Positions 25,456 to 35,229 of a DNA stretch of 64,000 bases are shown here, piece by piece. The stretch is taken from contig DEQR01000064.1 in NCBI GenBank assembly GCA_002360535.1, positions 78,074 through 142,073 of the forward strand, in the 5' to 3' direction. Source of the DNA: Thiobacillus sp. UBA3361 (GTDB lineage: Bacteria > Pseudomonadota > Gammaproteobacteria > Burkholderiales > Thiobacillaceae). The position numbers and the translations under genes are program-made. Within the stretch, counting starts at the first letter, position 1, and each line of letters begins with the position of its first letter. Below the pieces are notes generated by a model. The model was not told where the DNA came from. It ran no database searches and saw nothing but the letters and a program-made list of their open reading frames with translations.

Positions 25456-26550
25456 ATGAAACTCGCCAAACTGATTGCCTTCACCCTGCTGCTGGGCCTG
25501 GGCACCGCCCACGCCGAGCGCATCAAGGACATCGCCAACATCGACGGGGTGCGCAACAACCAGCTGGTGGGATACGGCCTGGTGGTGGGCCTGGACGGCA
25601 GCGGCGACCAGACCACCTCCACCCCGTTCACCGTCCAGAGCCTGCAATCCATGCTCGCCCAACTGGGCATCCAGCTGCCGGCCGGCAATCTGCAATTGAA
25701 GAACGTGGCCGCGGTGATGGTCACCGCCACCCTGCCGCCCTTCGTGCGCCCCGGCCAGCAGATCGACGTGACCGTCTCCTCGATGGGCAATGCCAAGAGC
25801 CTGCGCGGCGGAACCTTGCTAATGAGCCCGCTGAAGGGCGCGGACGGCCAGATCTACGCCATGGCCCAGGGCAACGTGCTGGTGGGCGGCGCCGGCGCAG
25901 CCGCCGGCGGCAGTTCCACCCAGGTCAACCACCTGGCCGCCGGCCGTGTGCCCCAGGGCGCCACGGTGGAGCGGGCGGTGGGCAGCCGGGTGGGGCAGGG
26001 CGACTTCATCCACCTGGAGCTGAAGGAGTCTGACTTCACCACCGCCAGCCGCATCACCGACACCATCGACCGCAGCTTCGGACGCGGCACCGCCCTGCCC
26101 CTGGACGGTCGGCTGATCCAGGTGAAGGCCCCCGCCGACCCGGGCAGGCGCATCGCCTTCCTGGCGCAGCTGGAGAATCTCAACTTCAACCCCGGCCAGC
26201 CCACCCCCAAGGTGATCATCAACGCCCGCACCGGTTCCGTGGTGATGAACCAGCTGGTGCAGGTGGACAAGTGCGCCATCGCCCACGGCAACCTCACCGT
26301 CACCATCAGCTCGGAGACCCAGGTCAGCCAGCCCGGCCCCCTGTCCGGCGGCCAGACCGTGGCGGCCCAGCAGGCGGACGTGCAGGTCAAGTCGGACAAG
26401 GGCGAACTGGTGGTGGTGCCGGCCGCCGCCTCCCTGAACGACGTGGTCAAGGCGCTCAATGCCGTGGGCGCCACCCCCCAGGACCTGCTCGCCATCCTGC
26501 AAGCCATGAAGGCCGCCGGCGCCCTGAAGGCGGAACTGGAGATCATCTAG
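25456..26550 (+). CDS. flgI: Flagellar P-ring protein FlgI
   Basis: 364-residue periplasmic ring protein. A cleavable signal peptide (FTLLLGLGTAHA) is followed by the highly conserved start IKDIANIDGVRNNQLVGYG, GLDGSGDQT and the C-terminal ALNAVGATPQDLLAILQAMK. It is the partner of FlgA and FlgH in the rings. The stop abuts the flgJ start. Confidence 0.97.
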   Translation: MKLAKLIAFTLLLGLGTAHAERIKDIANIDGVRNNQLVGYGLVVGLDGSGDQTTSTPFTVQSLQSMLAQLGIQLPAGNLQLKNVAAVMVTATLPPFVRPGQQIDVTVSSMGNAKSLRGGTLLMSPLKGADGQIYAMAQGNVLVGGAGAAAGGSSTQVNHLAAGRVPQGATVERAVGSRVGQGDFIHLELKESDFTTASRITDTIDRSFGRGTALPLDGRLIQVKAPADPGRRIAFLAQLENLNFNPGQPTPKVIINARTGSVVMNQLVQVDKCAIAHGNLTVTISSETQVSQPGPLSGGQTVAAQQADVQVKSDKGELVVVPAAASLNDVVKALNAVGATPQDLLAILQAMKAAGALKAELEII

Positions 26551-27504
26551 ATGCTCGCTACGGCCCAGCTGTCCGACCGCCTGTCCGTCGATCTGCAGAA
26601 CCTGCAGGGCCTGCGCGCCAAAGCCCAGGCCAACGACCCGGAAAGCCTGCGCGAGGCGGCCCGCCAGTTCGAGGCGCTGATGGTGCAGACCATGCTCAAG
26701 ACCATGCGCGATACCCGCTTCACCAGCGAGGATGATCCTTTCGCCGACACCTCCAGCCTGCGCATGTACCGTGAACTGCTCGACCAGCATTGGGCGCAGA
26801 AACTGGCCGAGGGGCGCGGCCTGGGTTTCGCCGAAGCGATGGTCAGGCAGATGCAGCGTTATGCGGGCGCGCCCGCGGCGGAAGGCACCGGGGTCCGGGC
26901 GGACGGCGCCGCTGCCCCGGCCAGGCCATTGCCCGCCGCCCCCGCCGCCGAGTCGCCCATCCTGGTCACGCCGCCGGTGCCGGCAACGGTCAATCCCGGC
27001 CAGGCCGCCGGGGTGCCCTCCGAAACGACTGGCGGCCCCGTCCAGGACCGGAAGCAGAGCTTTCTCGATCGTCTGCGTCCCCATGCCGAGGCCGCCGCCC
27101 GCCAGACCGGCGTGCCGGCCCATTTCATCCTCGGCCACGCCGCCCTGGAGTCCGGCTGGGGAGCGAAGGAGATCGCCGGCAAAGACGGCGGCGCCTCCCA
27201 CAACCTGTTCGGCATCAAGGCCGGGGCGGGCTGGCGCGGCCGGGTGGCGGAAACCCTGACCACCGAATACCAGGCCGGCCTGCCGGTGAAACGCACGGAA
27301 CAGTTCCGCGCCTACGGGGATTACACGGAGGCCTTCGCGGACTATGCCCGCCTTCTAAAGGAACGCTACGGCGCCGCCCTGAACACGGGGAACGATGCCC
27401 AGGCCTTTGCCCGCGCCCTGGCTGGCGGCGGCTACGCCTCCGACCCGGACTACGGGGACAAGCTTTCCCGTGTGATCGCCAGCGTGGCCCGTGCGGGCGC
27501 GTGA
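26551..27504 (+). CDS. flgJ: FlgJ rod-cap protein with peptidoglycan hydrolase domain
   Basis: 317-residue dual-domain protein. The N-terminal rod-binding domain (about 25-110) contains AARQFEALMVQTMLKTMRD. A Pro/Ala-rich linker follows (about 115-165). The C-terminal glucosaminidase-fold domain (about 170-315) has a likely catalytic Glu near residue 199 in LGHAALESGWG. The two-domain form is typical of beta- and gammaproteobacteria; alphaproteobacteria usually lack the hydrolase part. Confidence 0.95.
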   Translation: MLATAQLSDRLSVDLQNLQGLRAKAQANDPESLREAARQFEALMVQTMLKTMRDTRFTSEDDPFADTSSLRMYRELLDQHWAQKLAEGRGLGFAEAMVRQMQRYAGAPAAEGTGVRADGAAAPARPLPAAPAAESPILVTPPVPATVNPGQAAGVPSETTGGPVQDRKQSFLDRLRPHAEAAARQTGVPAHFILGHAALESGWGAKEIAGKDGGASHNLFGIKAGAGWRGRVAETLTTEYQAGLPVKRTEQFRAYGDYTEAFADYARLLKERYGAALNTGNDAQAFARALAGGGYASDPDYGDKLSRVIASVARAGA

Positions 27505-27547
27505 TGTGGCAGTGATGCGGCAGATAAGATAGGAAAGGAGACCGGCC

Positions 27548-29194
27548 ATGCCATCGGGAACTCTGGGAGTCAGCCTCACCGGCCTCTATGTCGCCCAGGC
27601 CGGCATCCGCACCACCCAGCACAATATCGCCAACGTCAACACGGTGGGCTACCGCCGCCAGGAGGCGGTGCAGACCACCCAGGCGCCCCAATACGCCGGC
27701 GGTGGATTCCTGGGCACCGGGGCGGCGCTGGAGACCGTGCGCCGTGCCTTCGACCGCTTCCTGGACAACGAGGTGCTGCTCAACCAGGGCCAATTGGCCC
27801 GCCACGAGGTGTATGCCACCTACGCCACCGAGGTCGATCGGCTGTTGGGCGACGAAGACAGCGGCCTGGGCACCGGGCTGGACCGCTTCTTCGCCGGCGT
27901 GGATGAGGTGGTCAACGACCCCGCCTCGGTGGTCGCCCGGCAGAGCCTGCTCAGCGCCGGCCAGGGCCTGGCCGCCCGCTTCCGGGCGGTGGATGGGCGC
28001 CTGCGCGACATGCAGCAGGCGACGGATGACGAAATCCGCACCCTGGTCGATCAGATCAACACCTATGCACGGCAGCTCACCCAGATCAATGCCGCCATCG
28101 CCCGTCTGGAAAGCGTCGGTGGGGACCAGGCCAACGACCTGCGTGACCAGCGCGATCTGCTGGTGGCGGAGATCAACAAGCTGGTGAACGTGAACGTGGT
28201 CGAGCAGAGCGACGGTTCGTTCAACCTGTTCATCGGTTCGGGCCAGACCCTGGTGCTGGGGGAGACGGCATTCCAGATGGTCACGGTCGCCGATCCCAGC
28301 GACGGCGAACACATCCTGCCGGCCATCCGCCTCAGCCCCGCCAACAACCTGGTGCTCAACGGGGACCTGTTTTCGGGCGGCCGTCTGGACGGCCTGCTCG
28401 ACTTGCGCGAGCAGGTCATCCAACCGGCCCTGGATGACGTCAACCAACTGGCGGTCAGCCTGGCCTCGGCGATCAACACCGTCCATCGCGCCGGCTTCGA
28501 TCAGGCGGGCAACACCGGGGTCAATTTCTTCACCGATCCCGTCACCGCCGCCGCGGGCAACACCGGCACCGGGGTACTCGGCCTGACCCATCTGGGCGTG
28601 CATCAGGCGGTGTTCAGCCAGTACACTCTGACCGACAATGGCGCCAACTACACCCTGACCCGCGCGGCGGACGGCGCCACCCGTACCGGCACCCTGGCCC
28701 AGGTGGTGGACCTGGATGCCGACGGCAGCAACGACGTGGGTTTCACGATCGGCGTTTCCGGTGCCCCAGCCGCCGGCGACAGTTGGACCCTGGACCTGCG
28801 CGACTACGCCCGCCGCATGACGGTGGTGCCGACCGCCGGCTCCGGCATCGCCGCAGCCAGCGCCGCCAACCAGCCCGGCAACAACGTCCAGGCCCTGGCA
28901 ATGGCCGCCCTGGGTACCACTCCCATGATGAACAATGGCACGGACCACCTGAACGGATTTTTCTCCGGTGTCGTCGGCCGCACCGCCGTGCTGGCCAGCG
29001 ACGCGGATCTATCCGTCACCTCCTACACGGCCCTGGTCGAACAGTCGCAGATCGCCCAGCAGAGTGTCTCGGGGGTCAACCTGGACGAGGAGGCGGCCAA
29101 CCTGATCCGCTATCAGCAGGCCTACCAGGCGGCGGCGCGGGCCATCCAGATCGCCTCCAGCCTGTTCGATGAAATCCTCGCCGCCGTCCGCTGA
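27548..29194 (+). CDS. flgK: Flagellar hook-associated protein 1 (FlgK)
   Basis: 548-residue hook-filament junction protein. The N-terminal motif is LYVAQAGIRTTQHNIANVNT, and the conserved LRDQRDLLVAEINKLVNVNV lies around residue 200. The C-terminal motif is VSGVNLDEEAANLIRYQQAY. A strong SD (AAAGGAG) precedes the ATG. It is likely an FlgN client. Confidence 0.96.
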   Translation: MPSGTLGVSLTGLYVAQAGIRTTQHNIANVNTVGYRRQEAVQTTQAPQYAGGGFLGTGAALETVRRAFDRFLDNEVLLNQGQLARHEVYATYATEVDRLLGDEDSGLGTGLDRFFAGVDEVVNDPASVVARQSLLSAGQGLAARFRAVDGRLRDMQQATDDEIRTLVDQINTYARQLTQINAAIARLESVGGDQANDLRDQRDLLVAEINKLVNVNVVEQSDGSFNLFIGSGQTLVLGETAFQMVTVADPSDGEHILPAIRLSPANNLVLNGDLFSGGRLDGLLDLREQVIQPALDDVNQLAVSLASAINTVHRAGFDQAGNTGVNFFTDPVTAAAGNTGTGVLGLTHLGVHQAVFSQYTLTDNGANYTLTRAADGATRTGTLAQVVDLDADGSNDVGFTIGVSGAPAAGDSWTLDLRDYARRMTVVPTAGSGIAAASAANQPGNNVQALAMAALGTTPMMNNGTDHLNGFFSGVVGRTAVLASDADLSVTSYTALVEQSQIAQQSVSGVNLDEEAANLIRYQQAYQAAARAIQIASSLFDEILAAVR

Positions 29195-29216
29195 GGGATA
29201 AGGAGGGACCACGCCC

Positions 29217-30170
29217 ATGCGCATCAGCACCTACGTCTATATGAATGCCTCCCTGGCCGGCATCCAGCAGCAGCAGTCCGGCATCGCCCGGCTGAGTTCC
29301 CAACTGGCGGCCGACAAACGCATCCTGCAGCCCAAGGACGACCCCCTGGCCGCCGGCCGGGCCATGGATCTCTCCGCCAGCATCGCCCGCCGCACCCAGT
29401 ACGCGGTCAATCAACAGCAGGCCCAGCTCGCGCTGGCCGAGGAGCAGACCGTGTTGGGTGGCCTGGCCGATACCCTGGATCAGGTCAAGTCTGTCCTCCT
29501 CGGCGGCATCAGTGCCGCCAACGACCTGCCCCTGCGCCAGCGCTACGCCACGGAAATGGCCGGCCTTTATCTTCAGGTGAAGGATCTCGCCAATGCCCAG
29601 GATTCCTCCGGCCGCTACCTGTTCGCCGGCTACCGCAACACCGCCGCCTCCCTGGCGCCCAACAGCCAGCCTTTCAACCACACCCAGACCGTGCCGCCCT
29701 CGCCGCCGGCCAGCAGTCCGGCCACCACCTACGCGGGCGACGCCAACAGCCGCAGCGTGAACATCAATGGCGACACCCGCCTGCGGGTGAGCGACGACCT
29801 GAACGCCACCGTCATGCGTTCCGGCACGGCCGGCGCGGACCTGCTGCAATTGCTCGACCAGTTGACCATCGACCTGAACGACCCCAACCTCACCCAGGCC
29901 ACCCTCAATACCCATCTGAGCGCCATCCAGACGGTGGTCGGCAACCTGGAATTGATCGAGGCCGACATCGCCGCCCGCCAGATACAGCTGGAAGAGGTGT
30001 CCAAGACCAACCAGTCCCTGCTCAACCTGGACAAAGACGCCTTGGGCAAGATCCAGGAACTGGACCAAGCCGCCGCCATCGTCCAGCTGCGCCAGCGGGA
30101 AACCGCCCTGCAGGCGGCCGAACAGGCCTTCGCCCGCACCGCCGAGCTGAGCCTGTTCAGCTTCCTGTAA
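29217..30170 (+). CDS. flgL: Flagellar hook-associated protein 3 (FlgL)
   Basis: 317-residue second junction protein. It has the flagellin-like N-terminus MRISTYVYMNASLAGIQQQ, KRILQPKDDPLAAGRAM, and a coiled C-terminal helix ending RTAELSLFSFL. An AAGGAGG SD is present. It is the last flagellar gene of this operon; nucleotide-sugar genes follow after 69 bp. Confidence 0.95.
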   Translation: MRISTYVYMNASLAGIQQQQSGIARLSSQLAADKRILQPKDDPLAAGRAMDLSASIARRTQYAVNQQQAQLALAEEQTVLGGLADTLDQVKSVLLGGISAANDLPLRQRYATEMAGLYLQVKDLANAQDSSGRYLFAGYRNTAASLAPNSQPFNHTQTVPPSPPASSPATTYAGDANSRSVNINGDTRLRVSDDLNATVMRSGTAGADLLQLLDQLTIDLNDPNLTQATLNTHLSAIQTVVGNLELIEADIAARQIQLEEVSKTNQSLLNLDKDALGKIQELDQAAAIVQLRQRETALQAAEQAFARTAELSLFSFL

Positions 30171-30239
30171 ACGTCGCGGCGCCGTCCGCGTCCGGCGAAT
30201 AGGGCAAAATACGCCCTGATTCGAAGTCGAGGAGACGGC

Positions 30240-31259
30240 ATGGGCGCTATCTTGATCACCGGCGGGGCGGGCTACATCGGCTCGCATACCTGCGTGGAGA
30301 TGATCCAGGCGGGCATGGAGCCGGTGGTGGTCGATAACCTCAGCAATAGCAAGCCGGAGGCCCTGCGCCGGGTGGAACGCATCACCGGCCGGCCGGTCGT
30401 CTTCCATCAGGTGGACATCCGCGACCGGGCGGGCATGGCGCGGGTGTTCGAGCAGCACGACATCGACGCGGTGGTGCACTTCGCCGGCCTCAAGGCGGTG
30501 GGTGAATCGGTGGCCAAGCCCCTGGAGTATTACGATAACAACGTCGCCGGCACCGTCACCCTGTGCCAGGTGATGGCCGCCGCGGGGGTCAAGAACATCG
30601 TCTTCAGCTCCTCCGCCACGGTCTATGGCGACCCGCACGCGGTGCCCATCCGCGAGGATTTCCCGGTGGGCGCCACCACCAACCCCTACGGGCGCAGCAA
30701 GTTCATCATCGAGGAGATACTGCGCGACCTGCATGTCTCCGACCCCGACTGGCGCATCGTCCTGTTGCGTTATTTCAACCCGGTCGGCGCTCACGAAAGC
30801 GGCCTGATCGGCGAAGACCCCAACGGCATCCCCAACAACCTGATGCCCTACATCGCCCAGGTGGCGGTGGGGCGACGGCCCTATCTCAACGTGTTCGGCA
30901 ACGACTACCCGACGCCCGACGGCACCGGCGTGCGCGACTACATCCACGTCGTCGATCTGGCCCTGGGCCATGTGGCGGCGCTGCGCTACCTGGCGGCCAA
31001 CGCCGGCGTGGCCACGGTCAACCTGGGCACCGGCCAGGGCTACAGCGTGCTCGATATGATCAAGGCCTTCTCCGCCGCCAGCGGCCGGCAAGTGGCCTAC
31101 GAGATCGCGCCCCGGCGGGCCGGAGACATCGCCCGCTGCTACGCCGACCCGGCCCTGGCCGAACGCCTGTTCGGCTGGCGGGCCACGCGCGGGGTGCGGG
31201 AGATGTGCGCCGACACCTGGCGCTGGCAGCACATGAACCCCCAGGGTTATGGCGACTGA
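30240..31259 (+). CDS. galE: UDP-glucose 4-epimerase
   Basis: 339-residue SDR enzyme interconverting UDP-glucose and UDP-galactose. The NAD-binding motif GGAGYIGSH is at the N-terminus. Catalytic Ser/Thr lies in FSSSATVYGDP and Tyr-x3-Lys in NPYGRSKFIIEE. Length equals E. coli GalE (338). An SD GAGGAG is present. It supplies UDP-Gal for surface polysaccharide and overlaps the next small gene. Confidence 0.93.
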   Translation: MGAILITGGAGYIGSHTCVEMIQAGMEPVVVDNLSNSKPEALRRVERITGRPVVFHQVDIRDRAGMARVFEQHDIDAVVHFAGLKAVGESVAKPLEYYDNNVAGTVTLCQVMAAAGVKNIVFSSSATVYGDPHAVPIREDFPVGATTNPYGRSKFIIEEILRDLHVSDPDWRIVLLRYFNPVGAHESGLIGEDPNGIPNNLMPYIAQVAVGRRPYLNVFGNDYPTPDGTGVRDYIHVVDLALGHVAALRYLAANAGVATVNLGTGQGYSVLDMIKAFSAASGRQVAYEIAPRRAGDIARCYADPALAERLFGWRATRGVREMCADTWRWQHMNPQGYGD

Positions 31260-31734
31260 GCCTCCGGACGGCATGCCCGGCCTGGGCGAATCCCTGCGCC
31301 AGGCGGTGAACGACTGGCTGGTGGCGGAACTGGGTCGCCAGCGCCGGGAGCTGCATACCCTGCGGCATCAGCTGGAGGCCATGTCGGCCGAGGCGGACCG
31401 GCACGGAGGCAGAGGACAGGCGCGGGCGCTTGCCGGCCCGGAGCAACGCATCGACGAAGTCAATCGCCGCCTGGATTTTCTCGCCAGCGAGCTGGGGACG
31501 CGCCTGGATGAACAGGCCGCCCGGCTGGACAATCTGTTCGCCGGCCTGCAACAGCGGCTGGACCATCTCAACGGCCGCCTCGACGAGGCCCATGCCCGGC
31601 TCGGCCGGCTGGCCGACATCGCCGTGCGGCGCGACGAGCATACCCAGCTCATGGTCCGCCACGACCGCTTGGATAGGGCCGTGGAGGCGCTGCGGGAGCG
31701 GCTGCTGAACAATGGTGTAACGCCGGGCCGTTAA
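31249..31734 (+). CDS. Hypothetical coiled-coil protein
   Basis: 161 residues, not recognised. It is charged and heptad-rich from about residue 60 to 150 (for example RLDEQAARLDNLFAGLQQRL and LDHLNGRLDEAHARLGRL), predicting a long coiled coil. There is no signal peptide or membrane helix. The start overlaps the galE end by 11 bp, and a dTDP-glucose dehydratase gene follows 51 bp later. GC3 bias and overlap make it likely real; the function is unknown, possibly a chain-length or assembly scaffold. Confidence 0.55.
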   Translation: MATEPPDGMPGLGESLRQAVNDWLVAELGRQRRELHTLRHQLEAMSAEADRHGGRGQARALAGPEQRIDEVNRRLDFLASELGTRLDEQAARLDNLFAGLQQRLDHLNGRLDEAHARLGRLADIAVRRDEHTQLMVRHDRLDRAVEALRERLLNNGVTPGR

Positions 31735-31785
31735 ACTCCGCCGCCTCGCGGTCGTTAATGACTCAAACCAACCCTAGGACCTGAC

Positions 31786-32844
31786 ATGATCATTGTCACA
31801 GGCGGCGCCGGATTCATCGGCGCCAACTTCATATTGGAATGGCTCGCCCGGGTGGGCGAGCCGGTGGTCAACCTGGACAAGCTCACCTACGCCGGCAATC
31901 CCGAAAACCTGGCCGGCCTGCGGGGCGACACACGCCACCAACTGGTCCAGGGCGACATCGGCGACCGGGCGCTGGTGGGCCGGCTGTTGACCGAGCACCG
32001 GCCCCGTGCCATCGTCAATTTCGCCGCCGAGAGCCATGTGGACCGCTCCATCCACGGCCCGGAAGACTTCATCCAGACCAACGTGGTGGGCAGCTTTCAC
32101 TTGCTGGAAGAGGTGCGCGGCTACTGGTCCGGCCTGGCCGAGGCGGACAAGGCCGCGTTCCGCTTCCTGCACGTATCCACCGACGAGGTCTATGGCTCCC
32201 TGGGTCCCGACGACGCCCCCTTCACCGAGACCACCCCCTACGCCCCCAACAGCCCCTATTCGGCCAGCAAGGCGGCCTCCGACCATCTGGTGCGCGCCTA
32301 CCACCACACCTACGGCCTGCCGACGCTGACCACCAACTGCTCCAACAACTACGGCCCCTACCAGTTCCCCGAGAAGCTCATCCCCCTGATGATCCTCAAC
32401 GCGGTGAACGGCAAGCCCCTGCCCATCTACGGCGACGGCATGAACGTGCGCGACTGGCTGTACGTCAGCGACCACTGCGCGGCCATCCGCGAGGTGCTGG
32501 ACCGGGGCAGGGTGGGGGAGACCTACAACATCGGCGGCTGGAACGAGATGCCCAACCTGGACATCGTGCACACCCTGTGTAACCTGCTGGACGAAATGCA
32601 GCCCGACCCCGCCGGCCCTTACACGCGTCTCATCACCTATGTGAAAGACCGTCCCGGTCACGACCGCCGCTATGCCATCGACGCCACCAAGATCCACCGG
32701 GAACTGGACTGGAAGCCCGCGGAGACCTTCGCCACCGGCATCCGCAAGACCGTCGCCTGGTATCTGGAGCACATGGATTGGGTGGAGCGTGTCGCCAGCG
32801 GCGAATACCGCAAGTGGATCGATAAAAACTATCAGGAGCGCTGA
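31786..32844 (+). CDS. rfbB: dTDP-glucose 4,6-dehydratase
   Basis: 352-residue SDR enzyme, second step of dTDP-L-rhamnose synthesis. The NAD motif is GGAGFIGANF. The catalytic Thr/Asp/Glu is in VSTDEVYGSL, and Tyr-x3-Lys is in PYSASKAASDHLV. The YGDGMNVRDWLYV and VKDRPGHDRRYAID signatures are specific to RfbB/RmlB. It heads the rfbBACD-type cluster. Confidence 0.96.
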   Translation: MIIVTGGAGFIGANFILEWLARVGEPVVNLDKLTYAGNPENLAGLRGDTRHQLVQGDIGDRALVGRLLTEHRPRAIVNFAAESHVDRSIHGPEDFIQTNVVGSFHLLEEVRGYWSGLAEADKAAFRFLHVSTDEVYGSLGPDDAPFTETTPYAPNSPYSASKAASDHLVRAYHHTYGLPTLTTNCSNNYGPYQFPEKLIPLMILNAVNGKPLPIYGDGMNVRDWLYVSDHCAAIREVLDRGRVGETYNIGGWNEMPNLDIVHTLCNLLDEMQPDPAGPYTRLITYVKDRPGHDRRYAIDATKIHRELDWKPAETFATGIRKTVAWYLEHMDWVERVASGEYRKWIDKNYQER

Positions 32845-32848
32845 CGAC

Positions 32849-33769
32849 ATGACCGCCTCACGCCTCACGCCTCACGCCTCACCGGGCAATGCCCGCAAAG
32901 GCATCATCCTGGCCGGCGGCTCCGGCACCCGACTGTACCCGGCCACCATCGCCGTCTCCAAGCAGCTCATTCCGGTCTATGACAAGCCCATGATCTATTA
33001 CCCGCTCAGCACCCTGATGCTGGCCGGCATCCGCGACATCCTGATCATCTCCACCCCCCAGGACACGCCGCGCTTCGAACAGCTGCTGGGGGATGGCGGA
33101 CAGTGGGGCTTGAACATCCGCTACGCCGTGCAGCCCTCGCCGGACGGCCTCGCCCAGGCCTTCATCATCGGCGCGGACTTCGTGGGCAACGATCCCAGCG
33201 CCTTGGTGCTGGGCGACAACATCTTCTACGGCCACGAACTGGCCGACGACCTGCAGGCGGCGACGAGCCAGGCGCATGGCGCAACCGTATTCGCCTATCC
33301 GGTCACCGATCCGGAACGCTACGGGGTGGTGGAGTTCGACGCCGAGGGCAGGGCGGTCAGTCTGGAGGAAAAGCCCGCCCGGCCCAAGTCCCGCTACGCC
33401 GTCACCGGCCTGTATTTCTACGACAACCGGGTGGTGGACGTGGCCCGCAACCTCAAGCCCTCGCCCCGCGGCGAGCTGGAGATCACCGATGTGAACAAGC
33501 AGTACCTGGCCTGGGGCGACCTCACCGTGGGCGTCATGGGCCGCGGCCACGCCTGGCTGGACACGGGCACCCACGAATCCCTGCTGGAGGCCTCGCATTT
33601 CATCGCCACCATCGAGCGCCGCCAGGGCCTGAAGGTGGCTTGCCCGGAGGAGATCGCCTACCGCCAGGGCTATATCGACGCCGCCCAAGTGGAGCGCCTG
33701 GCCGAACCCCTTAAAAAGAACGGTTACGGCCAATACCTGCTGGCCATGCTGCACGAGCGGGTGTTTTGA
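32849..33769 (+). CDS. rfbA: Glucose-1-phosphate thymidylyltransferase
   Basis: 306-residue nucleotidyltransferase making dTDP-glucose. The signature is ILAGGSGTRLYPAT with YDKPMIYYPLSTLM and DTGTHESLLEAS. The protein proper begins near residue 18 (KGIILAGG). The preceding residues come from four tandem copies of a 7-bp repeat, so the true start could be further in or the extension tolerated. It follows rfbB by 4 bp. Confidence 0.94.
   Translation: MTASRLTPHASPGNARKGIILAGGSGTRLYPATIAVSKQLIPVYDKPMIYYPLSTLMLAGIRDILIISTPQDTPRFEQLLGDGGQWGLNIRYAVQPSPDGLAQAFIIGADFVGNDPSALVLGDNIFYGHELADDLQAATSQAHGATVFAYPVTDPERYGVVEFDAEGRAVSLEEKPARPKSRYAVTGLYFYDNRVVDVARNLKPSPRGELEITDVNKQYLAWGDLTVGVMGRGHAWLDTGTHESLLEASHFIATIERRQGLKVACPEEIAYRQGYIDAAQVERLAEPLKKNGYGQYLLAMLHERVF
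32854..32881. repeat. Four tandem copies of a 7-bp repeat in the 5' end of rfbA
   Basis: The unit cgcctca occurs four times in perfect tandem. As 7 is not a multiple of 3, gain or loss of one unit would shift the frame between the ATG at 32849 and the conserved coding region. Confidence 0.85.
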
Positions 33770-34314
33770 TGCGGGTCATCGAGTCCGCATTGCCGGAGGT
33801 GAAAATCCTGGAGCCCAGGGTGTTCGGCGACGACCGGGGATTCTTCCTGGAGAGCTGGAACCGGCGCCTGTTCGCCGAACTGGATCTCCCCACCGAGTTC
33901 GCCCAGGACAACCACTCCCGCTCCCAGCGCCACGTGCTGCGCGGTTTGCATTACCAGCTCCGGCAGCCCCAGGGCAAGCTGGTGCGGGTGGTGCGCGGCG
34001 CGGTGTTCGACGTGGCGGTCGATCTGCGCCGGTCTTCGTCGAATTTCGGCCGCTGGGCCGGATTCGAGCTGTCCGAGGAGAACAAGCGCATGGCCTGGAT
34101 ACCACCGGGTTTCGCGCACGGTTTCCTGGTCCTGAGCGAGTCCGCGGACTTCCTCTACAAGGCCACCGAGTTCTACGCCCCCGAACACGAGCGCAGCGTC
34201 CTGTGGAACGACCCGGCCATCGGCATCGCCTGGCCCCTGGCCGGGGCGGAGCCCCTCCTGTCCGGCAAGGACAGGGCCGGCCTGCCCCTGGCCGAGGCGG
34301 AGGTCTATTCGTGA
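33769..34314 (+). CDS. rfbC: dTDP-4-dehydrorhamnose 3,5-epimerase
   Basis: 181-residue cupin enzyme. The conserved GDDRGFFLESWN, the catalytic-His motif HVLRGLHYQLRQPQGKLVRV and PPGFAHGFLVLSE are present. ATG 33769 overlaps the rfbA stop (TGATG). Length matches RmlC (about 181). Confidence 0.96.
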   Translation: MRVIESALPEVKILEPRVFGDDRGFFLESWNRRLFAELDLPTEFAQDNHSRSQRHVLRGLHYQLRQPQGKLVRVVRGAVFDVAVDLRRSSSNFGRWAGFELSEENKRMAWIPPGFAHGFLVLSESADFLYKATEFYAPEHERSVLWNDPAIGIAWPLAGAEPLLSGKDRAGLPLAEAEVYS

Positions 34315-35207
34315 CCCCGCGACGGGCGATCCTGCTCACCGGCGTCAACGGCCAGGTGGGCTGGGAGTTGCATCGCAGCCTGTCCGCCCTGGGCAATGTC
34401 GTGGGCCTCACCAGCCGCGATCTGGACCTGGCCGACGTCGACGCGATCCGCGCCAAGGTCGCCGAGATCCGGCCCGCCCTGATCGTCAATCCGGCCGCCT
34501 ACACGGCGGTGGACAAGGCGGAAAGCGAGCCGGAAAAGGCGCGGGCGGTGAACGCCACGGCCCCAGGCGTGTTCGCCGAGGCGGCCAAGGCCTGCGGCGC
34601 CGTCCTGGTGCACTACTCCACCGATTACGTGTTCGACGGCGGCAAGGACGGCCCCTACCTGGAAGACGATCCGACCGCCCCGCAAAACATCTATGGCGCC
34701 ACCAAGCTGGAAGGGGAGGAGGCCATCCGCGCCAGCGGCGCGCGCCATCTCATCTTCCGCACCAGCTGGGTCTATGGCCGGCGCGGCGCCAACTTCCTGC
34801 TCACCATGCAAAGGCTGATGCGAGGGGACGAAAATAAGCGGCCGGAACTGAAGATCGTCGCCGACCAGCACGGCGCCCCCACCTGGAGCCGTTCCATCGC
34901 CGACGCCACCGCCCAGGCGCTGGCCCAGTGCCTGTCGCCGGCGCGGGGCGCGGACCGGCCCGAGCCCTGGGGCACCTACCACATGACCAACGGCGGCGAG
35001 ACCACCTGGCACGGCTTCGCCCAGGCCATCGCCGAACTCACGCCGCTGGAGAAGCGGCCCGCGCTGACGCCCATCCCCACGTCCGCTTATCCCACCCCCG
35101 CGCGCCGGCCGGCCAACTCCCGCCTGGACAACGGCAAACTGATGCGCAATTTCGCCCTGCGCCTGCCCGATTGGCGGCAGGCCCTGGAAATGTGCCTGGC
35201 CCATTGA
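34311..35207 (+). CDS. rfbD: dTDP-4-dehydrorhamnose reductase
   Basis: 298-residue SDR enzyme completing dTDP-L-rhamnose. The NAD(P)H motif is LLTGVNGQVGWEL. The STDYVFDG signature and Tyr-x3-Lys in NIYGATKLEGE are present. GTG 34311 overlaps the rfbC stop (GTGA) and gives the usual N-terminus; the open frame upstream lies inside rfbC and is rejected. Confidence 0.95.
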   Translation: MTPRRAILLTGVNGQVGWELHRSLSALGNVVGLTSRDLDLADVDAIRAKVAEIRPALIVNPAAYTAVDKAESEPEKARAVNATAPGVFAEAAKACGAVLVHYSTDYVFDGGKDGPYLEDDPTAPQNIYGATKLEGEEAIRASGARHLIFRTSWVYGRRGANFLLTMQRLMRGDENKRPELKIVADQHGAPTWSRSIADATAQALAQCLSPARGADRPEPWGTYHMTNGGETTWHGFAQAIAELTPLEKRPALTPIPTSAYPTPARRPANSRLDNGKLMRNFALRLPDWRQALEMCLAH

Positions 35208-35229
35208 ACGCCACCCGCTGGAAGACGCC

